Of a DNA stretch of 64,000 nt, positions 33,545 through 45,698 are shown piece after piece. How positions within the stretch are numbered: position 1 is the stretch's first letter; every line of letters begins with the position of its first letter. The stretch spans positions 620,001 to 684,000 of the forward strand of contig NBAZ01000005.1 in NCBI GenBank assembly GCA_002794735.1, given 5' to 3'. A model generated the notes under the pieces. That model was not told the origin of the DNA. It saw only the letters and a program-made list of their open reading frames with translations, and did no database searches. The DNA is from Pyrrhoderma lamaoense (lineage: Eukaryota > Basidiomycota > Agaricomycetes > Hymenochaetales > Hymenochaetaceae). The position numbers were made by a program, and so were the translations under genes.

Positions 33545-36500
33545 ATGGACGATATCAATCGGATCGCTCAGGCAATTCTTGTAGCCTCGGATCCGTCACA
33601 AGCTTCATTACACCAAGAAGCTCTTAACTTCGTACAAACCACTCTTAGCAATGTATCTGAACCTTGGAAGGTCGGAATTACTTTGTTTACTGATTTGAAT
33701 CCTGATGGGTCCCGAAAGTATCAACCTCAAGTGCGGTTTTATGGATTACGCATCTTAGAAGATTTCCTGGACAGTCGATACGACCCCCTTCCTCCGGAGA
33801 CCTTTCGGACATTACAGCAAACCTTGGTAGACTATATACAATCAGAATATGTTCATGGCCATGCAGAACCGGGCGCATCCTGTATGTGCAATTTCCTCTT
33901 TCCTTTTATTGGAAATCACCCTAGCTAAAGACAGTGTTCATACATCCTTTGTTTTAAAGATATTCGGAACAAGTTTTCTCATACTTTGACACTTTTCTTT
34001 TTATGTACATATCTCGGACAATGGCCCAGCTTTTTCTCAGATTTCTTCACCCTTATCCGATCGTCATCTGATTCTGGTTCTTCTGGATTTAACCCTCACG
34101 TTTCTTTGTTATTTTTTCACTTGGTTTTAGAAATTTCTGGGGAAGTCGCGGATCAACTTCTAAAAGCAGCTAGACACCATACCTCTCAAAGGCATGCTAG
34201 AGATGCAAAGGTACGGGATGCCGTGCGCGAGGGGGATGCAATCAAAATTAATGAAGCAGTCTTGACAATTGTATCGGACTCAGCACAAAATCTTTCAAGA
34301 CTTAGAGAAGGAGAAACATCAGGGAATGCTGATAAGTTAGAAGAGGTTGTAGACTGGGGTGTTAGAACCTTTGGGTCGTATGTTGGTTCGTATTCCGTTT
34401 CTTCCATTTAATATCATGTTTTACTCATAGTAGTCAAAAGGTTGGATCGACATCAACCTTACTGTGACACCGACTACAATTCCTTTACTTTTTTCTCTCC
34501 TTTCTGATCCATCTCTAGCAATTCGCCTTGCAACTGCAAATGCTATACTTAGAATGGTCAGCAAAGGACTCAAAGAGCCTGGAGATAAACTACAATTATT
34601 CAAAGTTCTTTCACTTGGCCAAGTTCTTGAAGCATTAGAAGAGAAGACTAGGCAAGAACAGACAATTCGGGGTAACGACGTCGATGAGGGGGAAGAGTCT
34701 TATCGGGAGGCATTGGGTCGCCTACTCAACGGTCTCGGCACCGAACTTGTAAAACTTGTTGAAGATGTAAGTCCATTTTGGCAACTAGAGCTTGGAAAAC
34801 TGACGCCGTACTCCATAACTTAGAACAACGCCTCTCCAGAAGTAAAGTTGGAGGCATCTTCGATGATATCGGAACTACGTCCCACCATAATTCGGTTCCT
34901 TGCTGATCCATATGACGACACAACTTCAACAATATTTCCTCTGCTTTCTAGCATCTTAGGAACCGTATGTGGAATTTGAAATTTTGCTGATATTTCCCTT
35001 CTGATGAAGTATACAGCTTAAAAAAATTAAACGTTCGGCTCCCCAGGAAATAACCGATAACACACGCGAATTCCTCTCTTCAACTACAGCAGCATTGCTC
35101 CAAAAAATGAAATGGGATGACGAAGAAGACTATGATGATATCGATGAAGATGACAAACATGCATTTGAAAATCTTCGTAAGGTAAGTAACAATTTATAAT
35201 TATGCTACACAATCGTGATAAATCTTAATTCAAAATCACAGGGAGACCTTCGAGTTCATCTAGATTCCATTCTCGTCATAGATCAAGACATGGTCGTTGG
35301 TGCTGTACAAAATCTAGTGCTTAATACACTAAAAGCTTATGAATCTGGGACGCCACTAAAGTGGAACGATGTAGAACTGGCCCTCCATCTCGTCTTCATC
35401 TTTGGTGAAATCAATAAATGTAATTTTCTCAAACTCAAATTACAAATTGTGATTACTCATCTAATCTCTCTTTAGCCGGGGGAAAAGGTAGAGCCGCTTT
35501 TTGTCAGGCCCCTGCAGTGGCAAAGGAGCTTAGGAAAGGGACAGATTACTCTGAGTACCCTCTGACTGCTCACGGAGAGATGTTGATGTCTCTTGTCCGC
35601 TCTGGAATATCCTCTTATCCCAACAATGCCGTTTCTTTGATATTTTTTGAAACTTGTTCACGATATTCGGATTTCTTCAAGGTTAGGAAGGAATGTATCA
35701 TCCCAGTTCTAGAAGCTATGGTTGGTCCACGGTACGTTGATTGCATTATCTAGAGAGTTATCGTTAATTTCTGGTGCTTTTTAGGGGTATTCATCATCCA
35801 AGCGAAGATTTCCGTTCGCGATGCTTTTATTTATTCTACAAATTCATCAAAGACGACAGAAGTGATATATCGTATGAACTTGTTGGTACTCTTTTAAATG
35901 GGATTCGGGACCTTTTAGCCTTCGATATTCAGCTACCAGAGCTAGAAAACCCAACAGAACAAGATCTTCTCACAGAGACCATCAATAATCCAGGACCATT
36001 CGACTCTCAGCTTTATCTGTATGAAGTCGTCGGTCTCTTGGTTTCAATCTGTTACAAAAATGTTGAAGAGACCTCAGCTCTTTTATCAAGTTTTGTCCAG
36101 CCACTTCTCGAGGATCTAGAGAGGAACTTGCAGTTCATTAAGAGTGCTCAAGACGTTGTTCAAATTGTAACAGTGCATCATATCATGATGGCTCTGGGTA
36201 ACATAGCGAAAGGTTTCCCCGATACTCCTCAGCCCATCCCTGAAGGATATATACCTCCGCCCATCCCGGTTTTCCGTCAAATGACACAGGCTATCGTCGT
36301 TTCACTTGCTGCAATGAATGTTTTCAAGCCTGTACGGGATGCAGCTCGATTTGCCTTCTCTCGTATCGTTGCAACCACAGGCTCCTCAGTCACAGACTTC
36401 ATTCCGACATTGATGACGAACCTTCTTTCTCACTTTGAACCGACGGAGCTTGTAGACTTCATGAGCTTTATAGGCCTTCTTATGCATAGGTTGAATACGG

Positions 36501-37274
36501 AAATGGCAGACGTTCTTAATCAACTTGTAAACCCATTGAATGCAAGGATTTCTGAGTTGCTCTCTAGCGCGATCACGGGTACAGATGACAGACTCACACA
36601 CCTTGAGACTAAGCGAGCATATCTCGCATTACTCAATGGTATCATGTCCAACAAACTCCATGGTGTTCTTATATCGGATGGTATGTTATACTCAATTCAG
36701 TGATGGACACGGGTTAATTATTCTATTAATATGCAGCTAATAACGCTCAATTTGGTCCACTTATGGAATCAATATTACAATTTGCAGAGGATTATAGTGA
36801 TCCCGCCTCCCAACGACTAGCATTCTCATTCCTCGGGCGCTGTGTCAATGTTTGGGGGAAGAATACTCCCGAGAATATTGATGCCAGTTCAGAACCGAGA
36901 TCGGAGTCCCTTCCTGGGTTCGAAGCGTTTATCTATGATCGCATGGCCCCCCTTGCATTTAGGGTACCTCTGAATTCTTCTTTTAATATCAAGGATGGGC
37001 AAGTGCTAGTAGTAGGTCCTATCGTTATTGTGTCCACAAGATCTGAGCTAACTCCCATCAGGTGGCCCACGAAATAGCTAATTTCTTGCAAATCCTGACT
37101 AAGGCTCGAGGGGAAGAGGGTTTCCAGTTCTTGATCTCGGTTTTCCTTCCCTCACAAGGTTGTCCACCCGAAACGGCCGCTGATTTTGCTACAAAGCTGC
37201 GGGATCTTGATACGAAAAACTTTCGAAAATATTTTACTGATTTCATTCGTGCTCTGAAAACTGATAACGCGTAG
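33545..37274 (+). CDS. LOS1: Exportin-T (tRNA exportin, Los1/Xpot)
   Basis: Karyopherin-beta that exports mature tRNA from the nucleus with RanGTP. About ten exons encode roughly 1,050 residues of HEAT-type helices. The start MDDINRIAQAILVASDP and the importin-beta-like N-terminal region (QVRFYGLRILEDFL; YIRNKFSHTLTLFFLCTYLGQWPSFFSDFF after the first intron) are diagnostic. The middle contains the acidic insert DDEEDYDDIDEDDKHAFENLRK typical of the Ran/tRNA-binding arch. The C-terminal exons (GIHHPSEDFRSRCFYLFYKFIK; AFSFLGRCVNVWG; FIRALKTDNA-stop) match the family end. I found no frame break. The gene is divergent from RIM20 and in tandem with CUL3. Confidence 0.92.
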
Positions 37275-37745
37275 GAGAAGCATGACACCGACGATTTGTA
37301 CATTTTCTGTACAGTATAGTTTGATTAACCCTTTAGAACACCACGATACTCAAGTTTCAGCTCCCAACTATTTTTGTGTTGCTAGTTATCCCCCTGCATT
37401 ACCTTTGTTGCATATCATCATCAAGCTCATTCTCTCGTATTTCTCCATTTTTAAACATTATACTGTTTTGCTTCACAGAATGTTTTCTTAACGCTTATGT
37501 TATCATCATTTTTTATGATTTTGTAACCTTCATTAATCAGTAGTAATCTTCTAACCGGGGGCATTTGATAAAAAGTTGAATAGAAGAATAAGAATAATTG
37601 TGGACAATAATCATAGAGTGTACGCGTAATTAGACGCTTGTGACGCGCCGCGCCGTTTACTCGCGTCAAATATAGGCACCGTGACTCGCTCTGAACCTCG
37701 CTTTCCACATCTTCAGACAGCCAACTACAGTGAAGTAGATGCGCG
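37275..37745. other. Intergenic region between exportin-T and CUL3
   Basis: AT-rich 3' flank and the CUL3 promoter. GACGCGCCGCGCC near 37640 is a short GC-rich patch. No gene seen. Confidence 0.5.
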
Positions 37746-40700
37746 ATGGCTACTAGTAAGCCAAAAATACGCCTTAGCAATTTTTTTCTGACGGACTTAC
37801 TTATTTCTCATAGTACCGCGAAAAGCAAAAACAAAAATTGTGAGTAAGGTACTATTGACTGTTAGTATGCTCAACACTCACCATGACTTCTTGAAAGAGG
37901 CCCCCCGAAAGGTTCGTTCGATATCTCTATGGATATATAGATATGTTGACACTCTCAATAACACGTCAAGCATGGGCCGGATACCTCGCTATCAGACACA
38001 TGGACAGCTCTGAGCAAGGCAATAAAGGAGATACATAATCATAATGCCTCAAATCTGTCATTCGAAGAGAATTACAGATACGCATACAACATGGTTTTGC
38101 ATAAACAAGGAAAGCAGCTCTACGATGGAGTGAAGGACCTGATTACTGAGAATATCGACAAACTATCGGAAACAAAAGTGAAACCCGCCTTTCCTTCATC
38201 TGTCAGTGGTGACCCCACTCAAAAAGGCCAGGAAGTGGAGAGGTTCTTGAAGGCAGTCAGGGAAAGCTGGGATGATCATGTATCTAGTATGTCAAAGCTG
38301 CGCGATATTCTTAAGTATATGGTTTGTGATTCAGACCCAAATTCTTATTACTGTAAACCTTACTGTATGCGATTGCCAAGGATCGAGTGTATTGCCCTAG
38401 TGCCAACGTTCCTGTCATTTGGGATGCAGGTATGGATCTATATCTAAAACGGATGATAAAGCCCCCAATTCAGGACCACATCATCCATGCCATCCTCAAT
38501 CAAATTGAAATCGAGCGTGGAGGATTCGCTATCAACAGATCTGCTGTTAAAAGCTGCGTGGACGTACTTCTTTCCCTTCGTGATGAGAAGGATGGTAAAT
38601 CTATCTCAGTCTACAAACGGGATATAGAAGACATTGTTCTGGCGAGAAGCAGGATGTTCTATGAGGAAGAAGCCGAACGATTACTACAAACATGTACTGC
38701 ACCAGAATACTTGCGTCGGGTACGTGCGCCCGATCCTGGTTACCATTTGGAAGCTCAACTGCATAATACTTCAGACAGAGGAACGCTTCTCTCAAGAGGA
38801 GGCTCGGGCATTGCACTACCTATCCGCACAAACCAGTACACCTCTGCGACACATACTGGAAGGAACCTTATTAACCCCTCATCTGTCTTCTATCATTTGC
38901 AAGCCCAAGTCTGGACTAGATAATATGATTGATCTAGATGACGAAAGCAATCTCGGATTGCTGTACCAACTATTTGTTGTAGTTCCTGAAGGGCTTTCAA
39001 CCTTGAAACGCCATCTGAAAGAGTCAATCCTCCGCAGAGGCACTGATATCAATTCATTGTACTGTGAGGATAGTATCAATGGCCCCACAGAAGAGCCCGA
39101 ACAAGCAGATAATGATACAAAGGGTAAAGGAAGGGGACGGAGTGTAGCAAATGTTGATGTTGCTTCAAAATGGGTTGAAGATGTGTTAAACCTTAAAGAT
39201 AAAATTTTCACAATATGGAGCCGTAGCTTCGCTAGCAATCGTGACATAGAGACGACTCTCAACGAGGTGAGTACATGAGATGCTTATCGTATATCAACAA
39301 TTAATATTCTTCAGGCTTTTGAAACTTTCATTAATCGAAACACAAGGAGTCCGGAGTATATATCACTTTTCATCGATGAGAATCTCAAAAAAGGACTTAA
39401 AGGAGTGTGTATCCCCCTTATTTTTTGTTAGTTTCACTTTTCTAAGACTAAAATTGGACTACAAAGAAAACCGATCAAGAGGTGGACGCCATTTTGGAAA
39501 AGACTGTCACCATTTTCAGATATGTTACTGACAAGGATGTATTTGAACGATACTACAAAATGCATCTTGCGAAACGGTTGCTTAACAACCGATCTGTGTC
39601 TGATGACGCCGAACGCGGAATGATTGCTAAACTCAAGGTTGAATGTGGTTTCCATTTCACGCAGAAGCTCGAAGGAATGTTTAATGATATGAGAATATCA
39701 GCGGATACAATGGAGGCTTATAAAAAACATATTACCAAGACTTCTGTAAGTCCGTCGTAAGTCCAAAGATAGGATGAGATATTAATGCCGCTCAAAGAAT
39801 CCAGCTATTGAAATCTCGGTTATTGTCATGACTTCGAACAGTTGGCCCAACAATCTTACCCATAAGCCACCCACATGTAACCTTCCGGATGGCATGCTAA
39901 GATCAGCTAAATCCTTTGAGGGATTTTACTTATCGCGTCATTCTGGTAGGAAGTTGACTTGGCAGCTTGCACTTGGTAATGCAGATGTCAAAGTTGCTTT
40001 CAAGAGCCGAAAACATGATTTGAACGTAGCAACTTTCTCCCTTGTTATTCTTTTACTATTCGAGAACGTGGATGAAGGAGAGACACTTAGTTATGCGGTT
40101 CGTTTATCACTTGTAATGAACTGATACTCGAACTGACATATCACGATAGGAAATTAGAGATGCAACGGGAATTATCGAACTGGAGTTAAAACGCCATCTT
40201 CAATCGCTTGCATGCGCAAAATTCAAAGTACTCAAAAAGCATCCTCCATCTCGCGATATCAATCCTGAGGACAAATTCTCATTCAACTCAGATTTCTCAG
40301 CTCCTATGCAACGTATCAAAATCAACACAATCTCATCCGCCTCGAGGGTTGAGAATGCGGAAGAACGGAAGGAGACCCGTGATCGGATTGATGAAGAGAG
40401 AAAACATCAAACTGATGTGAGTTGATACCAAGTCTCTGTTCACCTCCTTCTCTGATCATATAACCTCACCAGGCTTGTATCGTGAGGATCATGAAGGATA
40501 GGAAACATATGAAACATAATGATCTAATAAATGAGGCGACGCGACAACTAGCGAGTCGATTTCAGCCTCAACCCTTTGACATCAAGAAGCGTATCGAGAA
40601 TCTCATTGAGGTAGGTTATATCCTCGTTTTTCGATGTTGACTTGTAAAGTTCATATGTCGAATGTCAGAGGGAATATCTCGAAAGGTGTGATGACAAAAA

Positions 40701-40781
40701 ATCATATAATTATCTGGTTAGTCTGCCAAAGGGCTAAAGAAAGGATAACATTACTGATAAGAGGATTTTTCGTAGGCTTAG
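37746..40781 (+). CDS. CUL3: Cullin-3 scaffold of BTB-type E3 ubiquitin ligases
   Basis: Scaffold that joins BTB adaptors to Rbx1/E2. The N-terminal region [37 protein letters not shown], then [39 protein letters not shown] and [15 protein letters not shown], is specific to CUL3. The neddylation/winged-helix end carries [17 protein letters not shown], with the acceptor lysine expected in this segment, and ends [25 protein letters not shown]. The stop follows a final intron that leaves only Ala-stop in the last exon (40776-40781). The start seems split: ATGGCTACTA at 37746-37755 (10 nt), then 37814-37839, then a short exon near 37900. The third 5' exon boundaries are uncertain. No frame break was seen in the body. 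Confidence 0.9.
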
Positions 40782-41135
40782 CGTCATACACCACTGTTCG
40801 TATATCATAACGTCCCTTTTTGCATCTGTAACAACACACACTACTTCCCTTTATTCAATTTAATGAGTGAGCATTGTCGAAGCTACCACATGTCTAAATC
40901 ATATTGATGGTTCGCTGAATCTATTCACTTTTCCAGCATGATGACATTACGATCGTAACCCAGTAATACACTACCCAAATAAGATAACCCTAAGAAAAAT
41001 GACTCCTAACCATCAACTATATACAAGAAATAGTCCGTAAACAAAAGGTAACTAAACGTCCATCAAAACAAGAACTGTCCGTAGAACAAAGGGGAAATAT
41101 GTTTAAAGAACAGAGCATCCTAAAACCCTGACATT
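40782..41135. other. Convergent intergenic region, no gene seen
   Basis: 3' flanks of CUL3 (+) and the small secreted protein (-). AT-rich, nothing recognised. Confidence 0.5.
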
Positions 41136-41957
41136 TTAAGAACTAGACGTAGAGTTGGATGCAGAGCTAGACGTAGAGTTCTAAATAACAGGGTTGCAAT
41201 GGTCAATGACTTTCTTAACTATATGATATAGTATCAACTTACGGAAGCTTGGTTAGCGAGGTCTTTTGCCTTCTGAACAGACGCGGGGGAGGAAGTGTCG
41301 TTCCAGTTGCTTCCAGATACAACAACGGAGTTGTTGCCGATGTTTGATCCACTGAATCCGAGGTTGTTGTTGCTCAAGTTGCCGTTGGAATCTACGATCT
41401 GACCGAGCAATCCTGCAATGTTTTGGTCGTAGGAGATCGACCTTCCTGATATGCGACCAATATCGTTACCAAAGGATGAGATGATGCTGGATGCCTGTTG
41501 AAGAACAATTGTCTGGACCTCAACCTCACAGACTTGCTCAAGGATGACTCTAAAGATAAGATGCGTCACATGAAACGACTATTTTTACATCCAAACTTGA
41601 GTACGAACTGTTTCATAACCTCCGCAAGGATAGAAAGCCTCTGTTGCACAATCTCAATTTCTTGAGATGAGCAGACAAGCTGCTGTTCCTGGACAATGAC
41701 TGTTTGAACATTCTCGGAGGAATCAAAGTTATCGAGCCCGAAGAAGTTATCAAAGTTGCTCATTGAAGAGAAACCAAGATAGTTGTTGAATGAGATCGGA
41801 GAGGACTGAATAATGTCAGTGCGGCGCTCTATACGCTTCTTCAGTAACTCGTCTAACATCTATGACCCCCGCTCAACTCACCAATAGGCTTTGCGAAAGC
41901 TCCGGAAGCAGCGAAAGCAAAAGCAGCAGCAGAAGCGAAGATGGTCTTGGAGAACAT
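41136..41957 (-). CDS. Small secreted protein of a basidiomycete family
   Basis: Four exons (41957-41882, 41828-41597, 41549-41243, 41180-41136) give 219 aa. The N-terminus is a classic signal peptide (MFSKTIFASAAAFAFAASGAFA, cleavage probably before KPI). The mature part is Asn/Ser/Gln-rich with two Cys in similar contexts (QLVCSSQEIEIVQQ; EQVCEVEVQTIVLQQ) and a Gly/Asn segment LSNNNLGFSGSNIGNNSVVVSG. The last exon encodes NSTSSSASNSTSSSS, a small duplicated Asn-Ser-Thr tail that offers N-glycosylation sites. I recall similar secreted proteins in other Agaricomycetes but no assigned function. It could be a cell-wall or surface protein. Confidence 0.7.
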
Positions 41958-43769
41958 TTTTGGTGATAAAATCTCTATATGCAGATCAGACATATGCTCC
42001 ACGGCTGGTCAAATGCTTGAACACTTACTAGAAGGGCTCAACCCGGTGAAAGAAAGTGAACAAAAGGGATAGGTTAATGGAGAACGAACGAAATCGAAAG
42101 GAAAAGTGTTGGAAAAGTGAAAGAAAAAGCGAAAGGCAACCAGGCCAAAAGACTTCGAAGGAACGAACGGAGAGAAGTGAGTTTACTAGTGCGCTCCTGG
42201 CCCACTATTTAAACTCTGGAGACTTAAGCCACCGTATACTACCAGAAGACTAACTCTCTTGGCATTGGCTTTTCCTGTTCCAAATTTGGCACACCGCGGT
42301 GACCTAGAGTGAATCAATACATTAATAGACGGGAATGGTTCCCAAGGTAGCGTGGGGAATGGGATTAACTTAGCTATACCGCTGAGTCGGGTTCTGGTGT
42401 GGCAGATGATCAGCACGATCGGATGATCATATAATTACTAATTCCATTATCCCCGTCCGAATCTTCACACATCCATACAACAAGTGCAATGCATGATTTG
42501 GTCTCAGCGGCCTCCCATAATTTCTGTCATGTTATTCAAGCTTCACTCAACTGATACTTCACACCAGTAGCAGATATCATTTTCTACCGTGCTCCGACCG
42601 TTAAGTGAGTTTTGATGAAGATTCTCTATCAACGGTTGCGGTAGCGTCCTTCCGAGAAGCCCGACAAATGCAACATCCTGAGCTTCGGAATGCCCGAATC
42701 CTCCTACTCATGTGGTTTTAGTCTACTCACGAATAATATTTAATACTACCTTACCATTACTCTGGCTGCTCTAGGTCGATGGTTGCCAAGAGACTTACTC
42801 TATGAGGTTCGCCGTACATAATGGCGGGCCCGGCCAGTGGCTAGAAACGGTCTGTTCTTCCACCGCCAATCACACGCAACTGATGTTAGCAAGTGGTCTT
42901 TCTGATGGTCATTTTGATATAAGGCCAGCATTGGTTCATATCACATATAAGATAGTTGGTTACTTCTCTTTACGAGTTGTGTTTGACTCTTATTGCTATT
43001 CATGTGTGATTTCTGTTCTCATCTAATCCGGGTTGGTCTAAAAACAACGACGATGTTATAATATCGATGGAAACAAGGCAACACGCGCGGGTTCGAAAGC
43101 CCCCATCATCTTCTTGTTCCAGAATGAATCTTTGAATTCTCAAAAGAGATATACCTGTTCAACATAAACCAGTGCCAGTAGTGACATTTGAAAGATCAAC
43201 AACCTTGCTCTTATTTGATATATGTAATTAGCATGTATCCTGGGATTCAAACGTTTATGGCTTGATTTATGGGATGGATACGCGTCTTCGGGGATCCTGT
43301 GATTACCATTGTTTCACACCAAGCGGAAAACACGTTGTAAGAAATAGTATTACAATATCACACATACACTGCAATCCCGGTGTGATGGATTCCTGATTAT
43401 ACCTGAACAGAAGATTTATTCTCAGAGAAATCGGTACTAGTTAGCCTCGAAGGATGGTCAGGCTCAGCCAGGCTAACATCCTCAATTGAAATACATGGAG
43501 AGCAGCTACAGCCGGGGGGGGGGGGGGCTTCTTTACGTGTTAGCGGATCAGACACATTGCTCTTGAACTGCTAGCTGAAGTGTTGCGAGCGGTCAATTGA
43601 TTTACCTGTGTGTGGATGCATTCAATTTACATCTCTAGAATATATCTAAGAGATTGTAGATCCTGAAAAATGCTCTATAAATACGAATATCTATAACCTT
43701 CTAGCAAATGCAAGTGAGAATACAGTGAGAGCCAAGAGAATATCATGCCCGAAGCCACCGAAGCCGATG
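41958..43769. other. 1.8-kb intergenic region, no gene seen
   Basis: This contains the promoter of the secreted protein gene (purine-rich near 42050-42180) and the 3' flank of the SCJ1 gene. A run of 14 G lies at 43514-43527. Short ORFs (for example 42802-43026) show no family features. A GGGTTCGAAAGCCC word near 43088 resembles a tRNA T-arm, but no tRNA fold could be built around it. Confidence 0.5.
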
Positions 43770-45393
43770 CTATAACTCGTCCTTGCCATGTCCATGAGGA
43801 TAGAAAACTTCACCCAATCCTAAAATAAAGAAGCATCAGCAAAATTGCCTTTCTATAAAAAAAGCCAAAAGGTAAAGATCGTTACTTTTGCGCATGTCGG
43901 GTGAAAGCTCGGTTGGTAGGACGACAATATATTCCACAAAGAGATCACCAAACGTATTTTGTTGGAACACAGGCATGCCTTCCCCCTTGATAGTATGTAC
44001 AAATCCTGGTTGAGTCACACCGGTTCGTTTCAATGTAACAGTATGTCCATCAAGATGTGTTAAGTTTCGCTCAAAGCCGAGCAGAGCCTTTAGGAGTAGT
44101 GATATTAGTCATAGCATTGACCTTCAAGAACATAGTACCATCTACCTCATCTACCCCAATGACTTGCTTCCAGTACAAGCTGCTCTCTTTCCTCCTCCAT
44201 CCACCTTGTTCACGGCGACTGCGCACACGAAGAATAACGTCACCAGGTTCCCAGTCAGGATTCTCATCGCCTTCTCCTTCAAATACGACTTCATGCCCCT
44301 CAGGCATTCCTCTTTCTACTTCGAGTGTGTAGTGAGCAGTATGATCCATGATTTTGTTCCCCCCACAATGAGGGCATTTACGCGCGATTACTTTTCCTCG
44401 TCCACCACACTCCGTGCAAGTCTGTTGCGACTGGGCGAACATACCGGGCCAAATTTGTTGGCGTACAACTTTTACACCCGATCCCCCACATGACGAGCAG
44501 GTGTGGATATCACTGTCAGAAGCAGCTCCCGAACCCCGACAGTGATCACAGAGAATACGTTTCTTAATAATAAACTTTGATGAGAACATGTCAGTGTTTC
44601 CCTTTCTAAAAATGGTATCTCAGCGGATACATACATCTACAGATGCCCCAGAGTAGCTATACAAGATAGTCAGTCGAAGAGATGCCTCAGCGAAACGCTA
44701 TAAGATGGGAGCTTACATATCTGCAAGAGATACTTCAAAGTCTGTCATTGACGTCGGTCCCTTTCGTGTCTGGGCTTGATGACTATCTAATGAAAGATTG
44801 GTAAGTACAGAATAATTGAGAGTAATAGCTATCATTATTTACGGCCGCCACCAAAGAAGTGAGAGAACATATCGAAAGGGTTTGCATGTTGCTGACCCCC
44901 TTCGTGGGCCTTCAGACCTTCCTTTTAAATTATGTCAGTTATCTACGGATTATAGTAATATAATTGGAGTAGTACTTCTCCATGTCTATCATATATTTGC
45001 CTTTTCTATAAACTTATCAGGTTTTAGTTCGTGATTACACTTAAAGTACTATACCGTTGCATCAGAAAGCGCCTCATACGCTAATCACTATCAGAATAAA
45101 TTAACACGCATTTCAAGAAAAAGTAACTTACCATAAGCTATCTCAACAAATCTCTCTTCTGCCCCCTCCTCTTTGTTCTTGTCCGGATGAAATTTTTTAC
45201 TAAGTTTCTTGTAGGCCCTTCTTATGTCTGCTTCGGAGGCTTCCCGGTGCACTAAAGCGATAATTGAGCATAGTTACTAAATCTAGAAATATAAGATGTC
45301 AGTCTAACCTCCGAGTACTTTATACAAGTCTGCAGCCGCGCAGTAGGATATACACGCTAATGCTACACAAAGAGAGAGGAAGCTCAGACGCAT
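43770..45393 (-). CDS. SCJ1: ER-luminal DnaJ cochaperone with KDEL tail (Scj1/ERdj3 type)
   Basis: Type I J-protein that stimulates the ER Hsp70 Kar2/BiP during folding and degradation. The signal peptide is [21 protein letters not shown]. The J-domain follows ([32 protein letters not shown], with the HPD triad), then [18 protein letters not shown] and a Gly/Phe patch ([12 protein letters not shown]). The zinc region has four CxxCxG units ([30 protein letters not shown]). The substrate-binding domain runs to the C-terminus, which ends HGHGKDEL, an ER-retrieval signal. The first five exons join in phase (for example ...[27 protein letters not shown]). The KDEL exon follows an intron after SPDMRK. 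The gene is divergent from the aspartic protease. Confidence 0.92.
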
Positions 45394-45698
45394 TGAGCTC
45401 TATAAAAGTTATTAAGACTGAGAAACACGTCTCTTTAACAAAGTCATATACGTGTCCCGTCCCGTTGGTACGTTCGCCGATCCGTGAGACCAGTCACATG
45501 ACCATAGCCGTTCTTTAGCCGTTTTACAGCCGAGCGCAGCAAACGAAACGGCCAAGTACACTTTCAAGGTCATCAGCGCCCGCTAAACTGGTATTACTTC
45601 TTTCTGCACTTCTGTTATTTATACGCAGATGCTCTAGCTTCTTGCCTCTGGTCTCCATCCTCCTCCAAAAAAATCTTCAATTTTTGGATGCGTTCGTG
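45394..45698. promoter_or_regulatory. Divergent promoter SCJ1 / aspartic protease
   Basis: About 305 bp shared upstream region. It contains CCGATCCGTGAG and CAGTCACATGACC near 45478-45502, with TCAC/GTGA half-sites, but I cannot assign a factor. Confidence 0.35.

Noticed and set aside
43081..43102. GGGTTCGAAAGCCC, resembling a tRNA T-arm
   Set aside because: No acceptor, D- or anticodon arm of the right size can be drawn around it on either strand.
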